Assembly (NCBI GenBank): GCA_902609035.1 | Contig: CACLQG010000005.1 | Coordinates: 4,667-68,666 of the forward strand | DNA from: an uncultured Bacteroidota bacterium | Lineage (GTDB): Bacteria > Bacteroidota > Bacteroidia > Flavobacteriales > Flavobacteriaceae | DNA: 64,000 nt | Direction of reading: 5' to 3' | Shown: piece by piece, positions 26,205 through 33,770 of the stretch | How the letters are laid out: each line of letters begins with the position of its first letter | Numbering within the stretch: position 1 is the first letter of the stretch | The notes under the pieces: generated by a model | What the model was told of the DNA's origin: nothing | Databases searched by the model: none | What the model saw: the letters and a program-made list of their open reading frames with translations, nothing else | Translations under genes and position numbers: made by a program

Positions 26205-26444
26205 TTACTCTGATTGTAAATCTATCTCATCTGCCAGTTTAAAATCCAACTCAGTGATTGCATTTTGGTCATGTGTCCAAAGCTCTATTTTAACAGTATT
26301 GTATGTGTTTACTATTTTGGGGTGATGATTTAAAGATTCTGCTTTTTCACCCACCTTATTAATAAAACTTAATGCTTCTTTAAAATCTTTGAATTGAAAT
26401 GTTTTTACTAATTTACCTTTCTTTTGTATCCATTTGTTTTCCAT
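26205..26444 (-). CDS. Pterin-4a-carbinolamine dehydratase
   Basis: Small cytosolic enzyme recycling the 4a-hydroxy-tetrahydropterin formed by aromatic amino-acid hydroxylases. The signature HHPKIVNTYNTVKIELWTHD is complete, with the catalytic His-His pair and the later THD histidine, followed by ELDFKLADEID. The ATG at 26444 (MENKWIQKKGKLVK) gives 79 residues, close to other small dehydratases; a TTG 18 nt upstream would add MYKILV. The gene starts 38 bp from the divergent sulfatase start at 26483, so the two promoters overlap. No phenylalanine hydroxylase gene is in the window. Confidence 0.92.
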   Translation of the reverse strand: MENKWIQKKGKLVKTFQFKDFKEALSFINKVGEKAESLNHHPKIVNTYNTVKIELWTHDQNAITELDFKLADEIDLQSE

Positions 26445-26482
26445 CACTAAGATTTTATACAAATAAATTTAATCAAAACACA

Positions 26483-28051
26483 TTGAAAAAGCCTGACTAC
26501 TTCCTATTTATATTTTTTTTCATTCTTACAATTTTTTCATGCAGTGAAGATCCAATATCACCCCACCCCAATATAATTTATATTTTGGCTGACGATTTGG
26601 GTTATGGAGATTTGGGAGTCTATAATGAAGAAGGGAAAATTAAAACCCCTCACTTGGATCAAATTGCAAATGAGGGGATGGTTTTTATGGATGCCCATAC
26701 TTCCTCTTCGGTTTGTACCCCTACAAGGTATGGTATTCTCACGGGAAGGTACAACTGGCGCAGTCCCATAAAAAAAGGTGTTTTGACCGGGACCTCAAAT
26801 GGATTAATCCCCCAAAAAAGAACAACAGTGGGCTCCTTCTTGAAATTTAAGGGTTACCATACTGCGTTTATTGGAAAGTGGCATTTGGGTTGGAATTGGG
26901 CTCTAAGAGACAGTTCCTTTGTAAAGACTCCCATTAAGGATAGTGAGATTTTTGATAAGATTGATTTTTCAAAAAATATCACCAACAGCCCTAACGACAA
27001 CGGATTTGATTATGCTTATGGTCATTGTGGCTCACTCGATATGCCACCTTATGTATATGTAGAAAACGAAAAAATTACCGCTCTCGTTAAAAAAATCACA
27101 GGCAAAAAAGAAAATTATCACTTTTGGAGGGAAGGACCAACAGCCGATGATTTTGAACATGAAAGGGTAACACCTCATTTGTTTGACAAAGCTGAAGCCT
27201 ATATCAGTAAAATGAGTGAAAAAGAAAAGCCCTTTTTTCTTTACTTGCCTCTACCCTCTCCGCACACTCCAATTTTACCCACCGAAGAATGGAGGGGAAA
27301 AAGTGGATTGAACCCCTATGCTGATTTTGTAATGCAGATTGATGATAGAATGGGTAGGCTAAATCGTTTGCTGAATAAACTGAATATTACAGAAAATACA
27401 ATCGTGATCTTTACCAGTGACAATGGTTGCTCTCCTCAAGCAAATTTTAATGTATTGAAGGCAAAAGGTCACAATCCCAGTGGTATCTATAGAGGTCACA
27501 AAGCAGACATCTTTGAAGGGGGGCATCGGGTTCCTTTTATAATAAAATGGCCAAAAAAAATTAGTGCAGGCTCAATTAGCCACAAAACCATCTGTTCAAC
27601 AGATTTACTGGCTACTTGTGCAGATATATTGGGGGTCAAACTGACACATCAAGAGGGTGAGGATAGTTTTTCTATGATACCTACTTTTTCTAAGAAAACA
27701 GAAAATAATTACCAAAGGACATTTACCATACACCATTCCATTAATGGAAGCTTTGCCATAAGAAAGGGAGATTATAAATTTATTTTTTGTGCCGACTCAG
27801 GCGGTTGGAGCTATCCAAGGCCAAATAAAAAAGAAGCCAATAACTTGCCAAAATTTCAACTTTATAACCTTAAAGATGATCCAGGAGAGCTCAAGAACCT
27901 TTATGGTCAGCAACCCGAAATTGAAAACGAGCTCATTTCATTGTTCAAAAAGGCTATAAATAATGGAAGAACTAACCCTGGTCCCCTTCAAGAGAATTTT
28001 AATACTCATTTCTCCACTGAAAGATGGGAACCCCTTGCTATTTTCAACTGA
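26483..28051 (+). CDS. Sulfatase lipoprotein (CTPTR active site)
   Basis: S1-family arylsulfatase-like enzyme of 522 residues. A TTG start at 26483 gives a clean lipoprotein signal, MKKPDYFLFIFFFIL then IFSC with Cys20; the ORF continues upstream to 26399 but that part overlaps the dehydratase gene and lacks signal character. Core motifs: YILADDLGYGDLG (metal ligands), SSVCTPTRYGILTGRYN with formylglycine site Cys78 in CTPTR, GKWHLGW, FTSDNGCSPQ and the EGGHRVPFI segment. All catalytic blocks look intact. Predicted to hydrolyse sulfate esters on a carbohydrate outside the inner membrane; substrate unknown. No maturase gene is in the window. Confidence 0.9.
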   Translation: MKKPDYFLFIFFFILTIFSCSEDPISPHPNIIYILADDLGYGDLGVYNEEGKIKTPHLDQIANEGMVFMDAHTSSSVCTPTRYGILTGRYNWRSPIKKGVLTGTSNGLIPQKRTTVGSFLKFKGYHTAFIGKWHLGWNWALRDSSFVKTPIKDSEIFDKIDFSKNITNSPNDNGFDYAYGHCGSLDMPPYVYVENEKITALVKKITGKKENYHFWREGPTADDFEHERVTPHLFDKAEAYISKMSEKEKPFFLYLPLPSPHTPILPTEEWRGKSGLNPYADFVMQIDDRMGRLNRLLNKLNITENTIVIFTSDNGCSPQANFNVLKAKGHNPSGIYRGHKADIFEGGHRVPFIIKWPKKISAGSISHKTICSTDLLATCADILGVKLTHQEGEDSFSMIPTFSKKTENNYQRTFTIHHSINGSFAIRKGDYKFIFCADSGGWSYPRPNKKEANNLPKFQLYNLKDDPGELKNLYGQQPEIENELISLFKKAINNGRTNPGPLQENFNTHFSTERWEPLAIFN

Positions 28052-28187
28052 TGATAATTTTCTAATGTCTAGTCCAGTAATTCAATTTCAAGTTAATGGA
28101 TCTAGATCTGGAACTAAAAATGGAAACAAAATTATACTTGTTAAAGCAAATATAACTGAATATTTAACTAATTTTACACTATAATAC

Positions 28188-29402
28188 ATGATGAAACACC
28201 TATATATTGTTTTTATAATATTTGGATACGTTTCAGTCTACGCAAAAACTCCAAAAATAAAAGTCTTTTTGAGCTGTAATTGCGACTACCAGTATATAAT
28301 ACAAAACACTCAACTATTTGACTATGTTAGAGACAGAACTTTATCTGACATCGAAGTTTTTATTTTCGATATTAGAAATGCCAGTGGTGGAATAAGATAC
28401 TCCATCGAATTTAAGGGAAAAAATGAGTTTAATGGCAAAGAGAATAAAATTAGTACAGATATTTCACAAAACCTTACTCTAAAAGAGTCTAGAGATGCCC
28501 TTTTAAAAACTTTCAAATTAGGGATGGTGTTCTTTTTACAAAACACTCCTTTTCAAGAAAAAATGGAGGTCACTTTTGATAATTATAAAGACCCTTCGAT
28601 TGAACCACTTTCAGATCAATGGAAAAATTGGATTTTTGAGGTTTCCGGTTCTTTCAATTTTCAGGACGAAAAAAGTATCAACGAAAAACAATATAATTTA
28701 GCATTTGAGATAGATCGCGTAACAGAGAAATGGCGGGTCCGCTCCGATATAGGTTTTTGGAGATCAGTAAAATTTTTTAAAGGAGAAGAAGAGAATTACA
28801 GCAGTGAGAGAGAAAGAAGCTATTTAACAGGAAGTATAGTGAGAAGTATCTCTAATCATTTTTCCACAGGTATTTTTGGATCATTTGAAACGGACACTTA
28901 CACAAACTATAAATCATTTTATAATTTTTCTCCCGCTCTGGAATACAATTTAATTCCTTACAAGGAGGTGTTGACAAGAGAGGTAACATTCGCGTATAAA
29001 ATTGGTTACAATTTGTATGAATATTTCGAAGAGACTCTTTATGGTTTTAATAAACAAAATTTGTTCAACCAATCACTAACTCTAAATGTTCGGTTTAGAG
29101 AAAAATGGGGGAATATTTATTCTTACTTGGTTGCTTCTCAATTTATAGATCAACCCGACCTAAGGAGATTGACACTTAACAATAATTTGAATCTTAGAGT
29201 GTTCCGCGGTCTTTCGGTCAGACTCTCAGGTAGCTTCCAATTGATTCGAGACCAAATCAATCTACCCAAGGGAGAAACATCCATTGAGGATTTATTGCTT
29301 AGACAAAGGCAAATCTCTACTGATTATCAAAACAGAATATTATTAGGATTGAGTTATACTTTTGGTTCGATTTTCAACAATATTGTAAATACCCGATTGT
29401 AA
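28188..29402 (+). CDS. Outer-membrane beta-barrel protein of DUF481-like type
   Basis: A 404-residue exported protein. Signal peptide MMKHLYIVFIIFGYVSVYA. Residues about 22-130 form an N-terminal periplasmic-like domain (KIKVFLSCNCDYQYI ... FIFDIRNASGGIRYSIEF, cited in parts). From about 145 the sequence alternates as barrel strands (WIFEVSGSFNFQDEKS, YNLAFEIDRVTEKWRVRSDI partly cited) and ends with LLGLSYTFGSIFNNIVNTRL, a C-terminal pattern I associate with DUF481/YdiY-like barrels of Bacteroidota. Function unknown. It is 136 bp downstream of the sulfatase and may be on the same transcript. Confidence 0.8.
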   Translation: MMKHLYIVFIIFGYVSVYAKTPKIKVFLSCNCDYQYIIQNTQLFDYVRDRTLSDIEVFIFDIRNASGGIRYSIEFKGKNEFNGKENKISTDISQNLTLKESRDALLKTFKLGMVFFLQNTPFQEKMEVTFDNYKDPSIEPLSDQWKNWIFEVSGSFNFQDEKSINEKQYNLAFEIDRVTEKWRVRSDIGFWRSVKFFKGEEENYSSERERSYLTGSIVRSISNHFSTGIFGSFETDTYTNYKSFYNFSPALEYNLIPYKEVLTREVTFAYKIGYNLYEYFEETLYGFNKQNLFNQSLTLNVRFREKWGNIYSYLVASQFIDQPDLRRLTLNNNLNLRVFRGLSVRLSGSFQLIRDQINLPKGETSIEDLLLRQRQISTDYQNRILLGLSYTFGSIFNNIVNTRL

Positions 29403-29919
29403 TTAACTACACAATGTTTCACAGTAATGGATCTAATCATTTTTGATGTTCATCTTAGCTGTCAATTCTACCAAATAGTCTGAGCCAATTAATTTCTGCC
29501 TGCAATCCAAAACAGATCTTAAACCATTACCATGTATGTTAGGCGGTCAATTTTTCAAACAGTAATTCTATATTCATCACAAACCTCAACTCAGGCCTTG
29601 TAAATTACAAATTCTGATTTCCATTCGTTGTAATTGTTAAAATAAGCTTTGATTGCTAAATCATTTTACAAGGTTTTAGTTTATTAATCTATTAAACAAA
29701 TAAATGTAAATCCTGAAGCAGGATCAAAATTTCTTTTACTAATTATATTTTTCCTTAAATAATCAATTTATTTAAAGAATTATCTAATTATCTTATCATA
29801 AGAAAACCTCAAAAACATGCGCATAACAAACCTTTCATAATTTTAAATCAATTTGAAGTTTTTTGATTTTAAGACTAATTAGTATTTTGTTGTTGTTATC
29901 GTAAACCAAATGAATAATT
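29403..29919. other. Intergenic region with possible gene remnant
   Basis: About 517 bp with no intact gene. On the minus strand, roughly 29445-29690, short open stretches in different frames read like broken pieces of one protein (YNEWKSEFVIYKA; LIGSDYLVELTAKMNIKND). The pattern faintly resembles a RidA-like protein, but stops and frame changes prevent a call. The rest is AT-rich and featureless apart from what must be the promoter of the gene at 29920. Confidence 0.4.
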
Positions 29920-30261
29920 ATGAATAAACTTTTAATCATTTTTGCAGTTTTAATATATACAAATATTTATCCCCAAATAGGCACTCATACTTCAAGAGAA
30001 ATTGATAGCTTAATAATTACTGAGGGAGGTCCACTATCCTTAATGTCGATTAAATCTGAGGAAAGACAAAAAGAATGGCAGACGTTAAATAGAAATTTTT
30101 TCTCCTCTGAAATAGCTAGATATAAATTGTTTAGAACAAAATTAATAGTTGGAAAAGAGGATGGTAAAAAAGTTTATATTTTTAGTCACACTCATTGTTG
30201 GAAAAAACCACTTGGATGTATATATATTACAACGGATAATAAATTTACAATTAAAGAATAA
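29920..30261 (+). CDS. Small exported protein of unknown function
   Basis: A 113-residue protein with a signal peptide (MNKLLIIFAVLIYTNIYP, cleavage near residue 18-20). The mature part is about 93 residues, basic, with one Cys pair (HTHCWKKPLGC) that might form a disulfide. I do not recognise a family. It is isolated, in an AT-rich stretch with more than 500 bp of non-coding DNA on each side, which fits an accessory region. The start and signal peptide make it likely to be real, but its codon use is too AT-rich to judge. Confidence 0.6.
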   Translation: MNKLLIIFAVLIYTNIYPQIGTHTSREIDSLIITEGGPLSLMSIKSEERQKEWQTLNRNFFSSEIARYKLFRTKLIVGKEDGKKVYIFSHTHCWKKPLGCIYITTDNKFTIKE

Positions 30262-30833
30262 TTCTAAAACCACCCCTATACCAAAACCCTTCGTTGTCCC
30301 GAACTTCTTAAAAATTTTTTTAGTTTTTAAAATTATAGGTATCTAGAGGAATTGGTATTTTGTATATCAAATTAATTTTGTTTGATATTAAAAAACCTTC
30401 CAATTAAGAGTTCAAAATCATTCTAATTAATTATTTACTTTAAAGTTTTACTATTCATTTAGTAACTCTTTTTCAAAAGTTATTATCAGTATGGTTGCTT
30501 CTCATTTTTTTCTTTGTGAAGTAAAGTTTTGTAGGTTAAAAGATATTTGTTGGTTAGATATAAAACTTAGATTATTGTTGATTAATTTTAAAGGTTTTTC
30601 AATAAGATATAGAAATAGCAACTAACCTAACAGCAATATTTTAATTAAGTTCCATTATGTTAAGAACTAAAATCTTTTTCTCCTTCCAAGCTTAGGGTTT
30701 TTTATTTCATATCATTCATTTCCCCATCAGTAATTTATGCCACTTTTAATCAATTTTATATTACGAGTAAATTTCTTTAAGGGTTAGAAGTTTCACCACT
30801 AACTAAGGGGAAAATGCCGATGATATAAAAAAA
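30262..30833. other. AT-rich intergenic region, no intact gene
   Basis: About 572 bp with stops in all frames. The right end (30729-30830) carries a degenerate copy of the intergenic module described at 32139 and 33663. The module's start-codon position reads ATG followed quickly by stops on the minus strand, so a gene that once lay here appears lost. Confidence 0.5.
30729..30830. repeat. Intergenic module copy 3 (degenerate)
   Basis: Shares GTAATTTATG at one end and CTAACTAAGGGGAAAATGCC at the other with the modules at 32139 and 33663; the middle has diverged and the promoter box is lost. Like the others it abuts the 3' end of a minus-strand gene (OsmC). Confidence 0.4.
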
Positions 30834-31253
30834 TTATAATAATGAGGCATTTAAAAGAATTTCACAATTTAACACACCAGAAATAGGGCAATTATTTTTT
30901 GCATATTCTGCAAGTTCAATAAATTTTTCTTCATTTAATTTTGGAACTTTTCCTTTTACTAATAATTCTATAGATTTTACAGAACCATCATTGAATGTAA
31001 GTAAAGCGTTTGTATTTAACCTTTTCGGCTTAAAATCAGCTTCATTTAGTACAAATGCTAGCTTCATATTAAAACAACCAGCAAGAGCAGATACTATAAG
31101 TTCTTCAGGATTGGTTCCAAGTTCTCCGTTGTCATTTTCAAATCTAGTTTTATAACTATATGGCATATTACTAAAAGCACCACTTTGTACAGTTAAAAAT
31201 CCATTTCCGTCAGCGCCGCCTCCATTCCATATTGCATTTACTTTCCTTTTCAT
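30834..31253 (-). CDS. OsmC/Ohr-family peroxiredoxin-like protein
   Basis: A 139-residue OsmC-family protein, cytosolic, expected to reduce organic hydroperoxides with a thiol. Both family cysteines are present: Cys60 in SALAGCFNMKLAFVL and Cys122 in AKNNCPISGVL. GTNPEELIVSALAG is the classic helix start, and length fits the short OsmC class. It is flanked upstream by an inverted repeat at 31282-31300 that looks like an operator, so induction by peroxide or a thiol-sensing repressor is plausible but not shown. The regulator is not in the window. Confidence 0.92.
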   Translation of the reverse strand: MKRKVNAIWNGGGADGNGFLTVQSGAFSNMPYSYKTRFENDNGELGTNPEELIVSALAGCFNMKLAFVLNEADFKPKRLNTNALLTFNDGSVKSIELLVKGKVPKLNEEKFIELAEYAKNNCPISGVLNCEILLNASLL

Positions 31254-31281
31254 TTCTTTTTGTTAAGACATTTCAATATTC

Positions 31282-31313
31282 CTAAATATACAATATTTAG
31301 TATCGTATTTAGG
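31282..31313. promoter_or_regulatory. Operator-like palindrome upstream of the OsmC gene
   Basis: CTAAATAT-ACA-ATATTTAG is a perfect 19-bp palindrome (31282-31300), followed by a third half-site TATTTAGG (31306-31313). It lies 29-60 bp upstream of the OsmC start, where a repressor such as an HxlR or MarR-type protein could block transcription. Confidence 0.45.
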
Positions 31314-31357
31314 ATAAAAATAATGACAAGGTTATCCCCAATAAGTTGAAACTATAA

Positions 31358-31378
31358 AACCCCCCAACTAGGAGGGTT
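31358..31378 (-). terminator. Terminator of the secreted-protein gene at 31389
   Basis: On the minus strand AACCCTCC pairs with GGGGGGTT (one T:G wobble) around a 5-nt loop, then TTTTATAG. It stands 11 bp past the stop of the 31389 gene. Confidence 0.65.
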
Positions 31379-31388
31379 AATTTCTCAA

Positions 31389-32141
31389 TTAATTTAAAAA
31401 CATAATTAGTGAAGACTCCATTCTCTTTCTAATAACCCTCATACTGGAATTAGTTCCATATTTTTTATCTGATTCTGAGCTTACTTCTTTAGGAATACTC
31501 CAAGGTTTCATTGCATCAGATTTATTGTTAAACCCATCAACCGTTAAATAATTCCATTCATCCTCTGCTAAGCTAATTGGGTCATGTCTTGGGTGGGAAA
31601 CCCAAAATTGATTGTTTGAATATTTTTCAAAAATAGCTTTAGTAGATTCTATATGTTTTTTTGAATATTTTGGTACATTATTAACCCTCATAAAATTAGT
31701 AATTGCATATTTTGCTGCTCCATTTCCTTTATTAAAATGAGCTACTTCTCTTAGTTCAGCTGAGTATATAAGTTCACGGTTTGCCATATGAATTTTCATT
31801 AGTTCATCATTAATCTCAACTGCCATTCCAGATATTGGCTCGTAAAAATTAACACTACAAGGTTGTTTACTTTTTCTATAGATATCAACTGTCATATGTG
31901 TAATATAATTGCTCATTTCTGAAAGAGGTTCCACTTTTCTAAAAACCCATGCATCTCTACATCCATCTTTAATTGAACGTTTTACCTTATCAGCAATAAA
32001 AGTCTTCATGAGGTTTTCAAAACTTTCTTCATGACCTTTATTAACTTTAAAAAAGTTGTATATAACAACTTTTTCATCCTCCTGTGAGTAAAGTGATAAC
32101 GAAATTAGCAATAAGATTAGCGATAAAAATAAATTTTTCAT
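31389..32141 (-). CDS. Secreted protein of unknown function (possible dimeric alpha/beta-barrel fold)
   Basis: A 250-residue exported protein from the ATG at 32141: signal peptide MKNLFLSLILLLISLSLYS-Q. A longer ORF from 32174 would put MFDIINHKLFI before the signal and is rejected. The mature protein begins VVIYNFFKVNKGHEESFENL, a pattern like the first strand-helix of dimeric alpha/beta barrels (EthD/ABM/NIPSNAP type), and a second such segment (AITNFMRVNNVPKYSKKHIE) lies at about residue 150. No family can be named with certainty. It is preceded by the duplicated promoter module at 32139-32240 and followed by a terminator, so it is a single-gene unit. Confidence 0.65.
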   Translation of the reverse strand: MKNLFLSLILLLISLSLYSQEDEKVVIYNFFKVNKGHEESFENLMKTFIADKVKRSIKDGCRDAWVFRKVEPLSEMSNYITHMTVDIYRKSKQPCSVNFYEPISGMAVEINDELMKIHMANRELIYSAELREVAHFNKGNGAAKYAITNFMRVNNVPKYSKKHIESTKAIFEKYSNNQFWVSHPRHDPISLAEDEWNYLTVDGFNNKSDAMKPWSIPKEVSSESDKKYGTNSSMRVIRKRMESSLIMFLN

Positions 32142-32240
32142 TATAAATAATTTATGGTTAATTATATCAAACATAAACTATTTGATTTTAATAGACAAGT
32201 TAACATAAGTGCCAAAGCTAATGGAGGACGACATGCTATA
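32139..32240. repeat. Intergenic module copy 1 (promoter of the 31389 gene)
   Basis: About 100 bp matching the module at 33663-33770; the first 55 bp are about 85 percent identical by eye. On the minus strand it carries TATGTTTG (32168-32175), a TAnnTTTG match, with CTTG 20 nt upstream. The far end abuts the stop of the gene at 32236. Confidence 0.65.
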
Positions 32241-32895
32241 ATTTTCCTGAAATAATATCTTTAGGCTTATAAGTTTTTATTCCTAATACTTTTTCTGATT
32301 TAGTCTCACTAATCATTTTTTTAGCTAAAAATGATACAGACAAAGGTTTTTGAGATTTTAGAAGTCCTATTTTATTCAATAAATTAAAAACTCTTGTTCC
32401 AATCCTTTCTCCATTTCTCACTAATTCTGGTTGTCTTATGAGGATTGGTGGTTGGAAGATTTGAATTTTTTTAAACGGAAGTTTCTTTACAGCCTGTTCA
32501 AGTTCTCCTTTTATTTTTGGATAGAAAAAAAAAGACCTTTCGTTTGCTCCTACTGAAGATACTAATGAAAAATGGTTAATCCCATTATCTGAAGCCATTT
32601 TCGCAAATTCGTATTGATAAGTAAAATCAACTAAATATTGCTGGCTCTTGCTTCCGGCGTCTTTTAAGGTAGTTCCAAATGCAGAAAAGAGAATGTCTCC
32701 ATTAATAAGCCTCTTATAGTCCTTTAATCTTGAGAAATCAATTTGATGAATAGTTAGCTTTTGGTGTTCTATTGAAAATTTTCTTCGAACAAAAATACTT
32801 ACTTTACTATAACTTGAGTCCTCTAAAATTAAATTTAATAATTCTTGACCCGTAGAACCTGTTGCTCCCAATATTAGAGCGTGAATATTTTTCAT
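32236..32895 (-). CDS. NAD(P)-binding atypical SDR protein (HTATIP2-like)
   Basis: A 219-residue cytosolic Rossmann protein. The dinucleotide loop is LILGATGSTGQELL (about 7-20), followed by SIFVRRKF (NADP-type arginines), DILFSAFGTT, and HFSLVSSVGANERSFFFYPKIKGELE, where a Ser and a Tyr-x-x-x-Lys-like YPKIK stand in the positions of the SDR active site. This resembles HTATIP2/YwnB-type atypical SDRs, which include both enzymes and sensors. The substrate is unknown. It has its own 284-bp upstream gap. Confidence 0.8.
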   Translation of the reverse strand: MKNIHALILGATGSTGQELLNLILEDSSYSKVSIFVRRKFSIEHQKLTIHQIDFSRLKDYKRLINGDILFSAFGTTLKDAGSKSQQYLVDFTYQYEFAKMASDNGINHFSLVSSVGANERSFFFYPKIKGELEQAVKKLPFKKIQIFQPPILIRQPELVRNGERIGTRVFNLLNKIGLLKSQKPLSVSFLAKKMISETKSEKVLGIKTYKPKDIISGKL

Positions 32896-33127
32896 TATTA
32901 ATGTTTAGCCAACAAAAAATTCATAAAAAACACTAGTAAGAACCACTAACTATAAAAATGAAATCCATGCTACCTAGTATGTGTAAAGGTTAAATTACTC
33001 CATAATTAGCTTTAACAATTTTTTATGCCACTTTATCATTTACTAATTTTTAAAAGTACAATTTATGAAAACTAAAAGTAATACCATTTGAAGTAAGAGT
33101 ATTTTAGAGAGGAGTATGCTTGAGATA

Positions 33128-33155
33128 AATAAAAAACCCTCCACATAGGGAGGGT
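33128..33155 (-). terminator. Terminator of the NTF2-like gene at 33180
   Basis: On the minus strand ACCCTCC-CTATGT-GGAGGGT forms a perfect stem followed by TTTTTTATTT. It is 25 bp beyond the stop of the 33180 gene. Confidence 0.85.
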
Positions 33156-33179
33156 CAATTTTGGTATTTACAATTGATT

Positions 33180-33665
33180 TTAATTGGAAGCTGCAATCTC
33201 CATATTCAGTGCTGTAGTGTCAAAGAAACAAAGCATTTTTACTACTTTTCCATTCACCCATTGAAAATCGAAGTGAGCTTTATTTGAATATCCAATACCT
33301 GTTTTATTACCAGTCCCTACCCAAGTGAACCAACTATTTGTCCAAATATCACCTTTATTTGCTCCGTCACTAAAGTAATTCGTGTGAGCATAAGCGTCTA
33401 TAATTTGAATATTATTGAATATCATATGATGAGACTTAAAAGCTTCTTTAACTTCTTTACCACTCATTTTACTATTATTCACATGAACTTCAGCATCATC
33501 ATTTAGCATTTCATTCCATAATTCATGTTTGTTAGTAGCATAATCTTCGTGAAAATCAAGAGCAATTTTTGTCAACTCATCATTATCTTTAATTGTTCCT
33601 GTTTTTTGACCATATAAATTAGTGATAGCAAAACTCAATAAAGTAAGTAGTAATAATTTTTTCAT
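33180..33665 (-). CDS. Secreted NTF2/SnoaL-like protein
   Basis: A 161-residue exported protein from the ATG at 33665: signal peptide MKKLLLLTLLSFAITNLYG-Q. A GTG/ATG-like extension to 33695 lies in the promoter module and is rejected. The mature protein looks like an NTF2/SnoaL cone fold: a helix-rich N-terminus (ALDFHEDYATNKHELWNEML), then strands such as AEVHVNN and HFDFQWVNGKVVKMLCFFDT, with the last typical of SnoaL-like proteins. Function (binding or cyclase-like) unknown. It has its own promoter module and a strong terminator, like the gene at 31389. Confidence 0.72.
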   Translation of the reverse strand: MKKLLLLTLLSFAITNLYGQKTGTIKDNDELTKIALDFHEDYATNKHELWNEMLNDDAEVHVNNSKMSGKEVKEAFKSHHMIFNNIQIIDAYAHTNYFSDGANKGDIWTNSWFTWVGTGNKTGIGYSNKAHFDFQWVNGKVVKMLCFFDTTALNMEIAASN

Positions 33666-33770
33666 CTTTAAATAATTTATGATTAATAATATCAAACATA
33701 AACAATTTGCTTTTAATATAAAAGTGAGAAAATTACCAGAGCTAACTGAGGGAGAAACACCTGTGATTTA
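33663..33770. repeat. Intergenic module copy 2 (promoter of the 33180 gene)
   Basis: Counterpart of the module at 32139. It holds the conserved TATGTTTG -7 box on the minus strand (33693-33700) and the tail GAGCTAACTGAGGGAGAAAC, which abuts the 3' end of the metalloprotease gene. Confidence 0.65.

Noticed and set aside
26399..26482. Upstream extension of the sulfatase ORF to 26399
   Set aside because: The extra 28 residues overlap the dehydratase gene and would place the lipoprotein signal inside the protein. TTG at 26483 is the better start.
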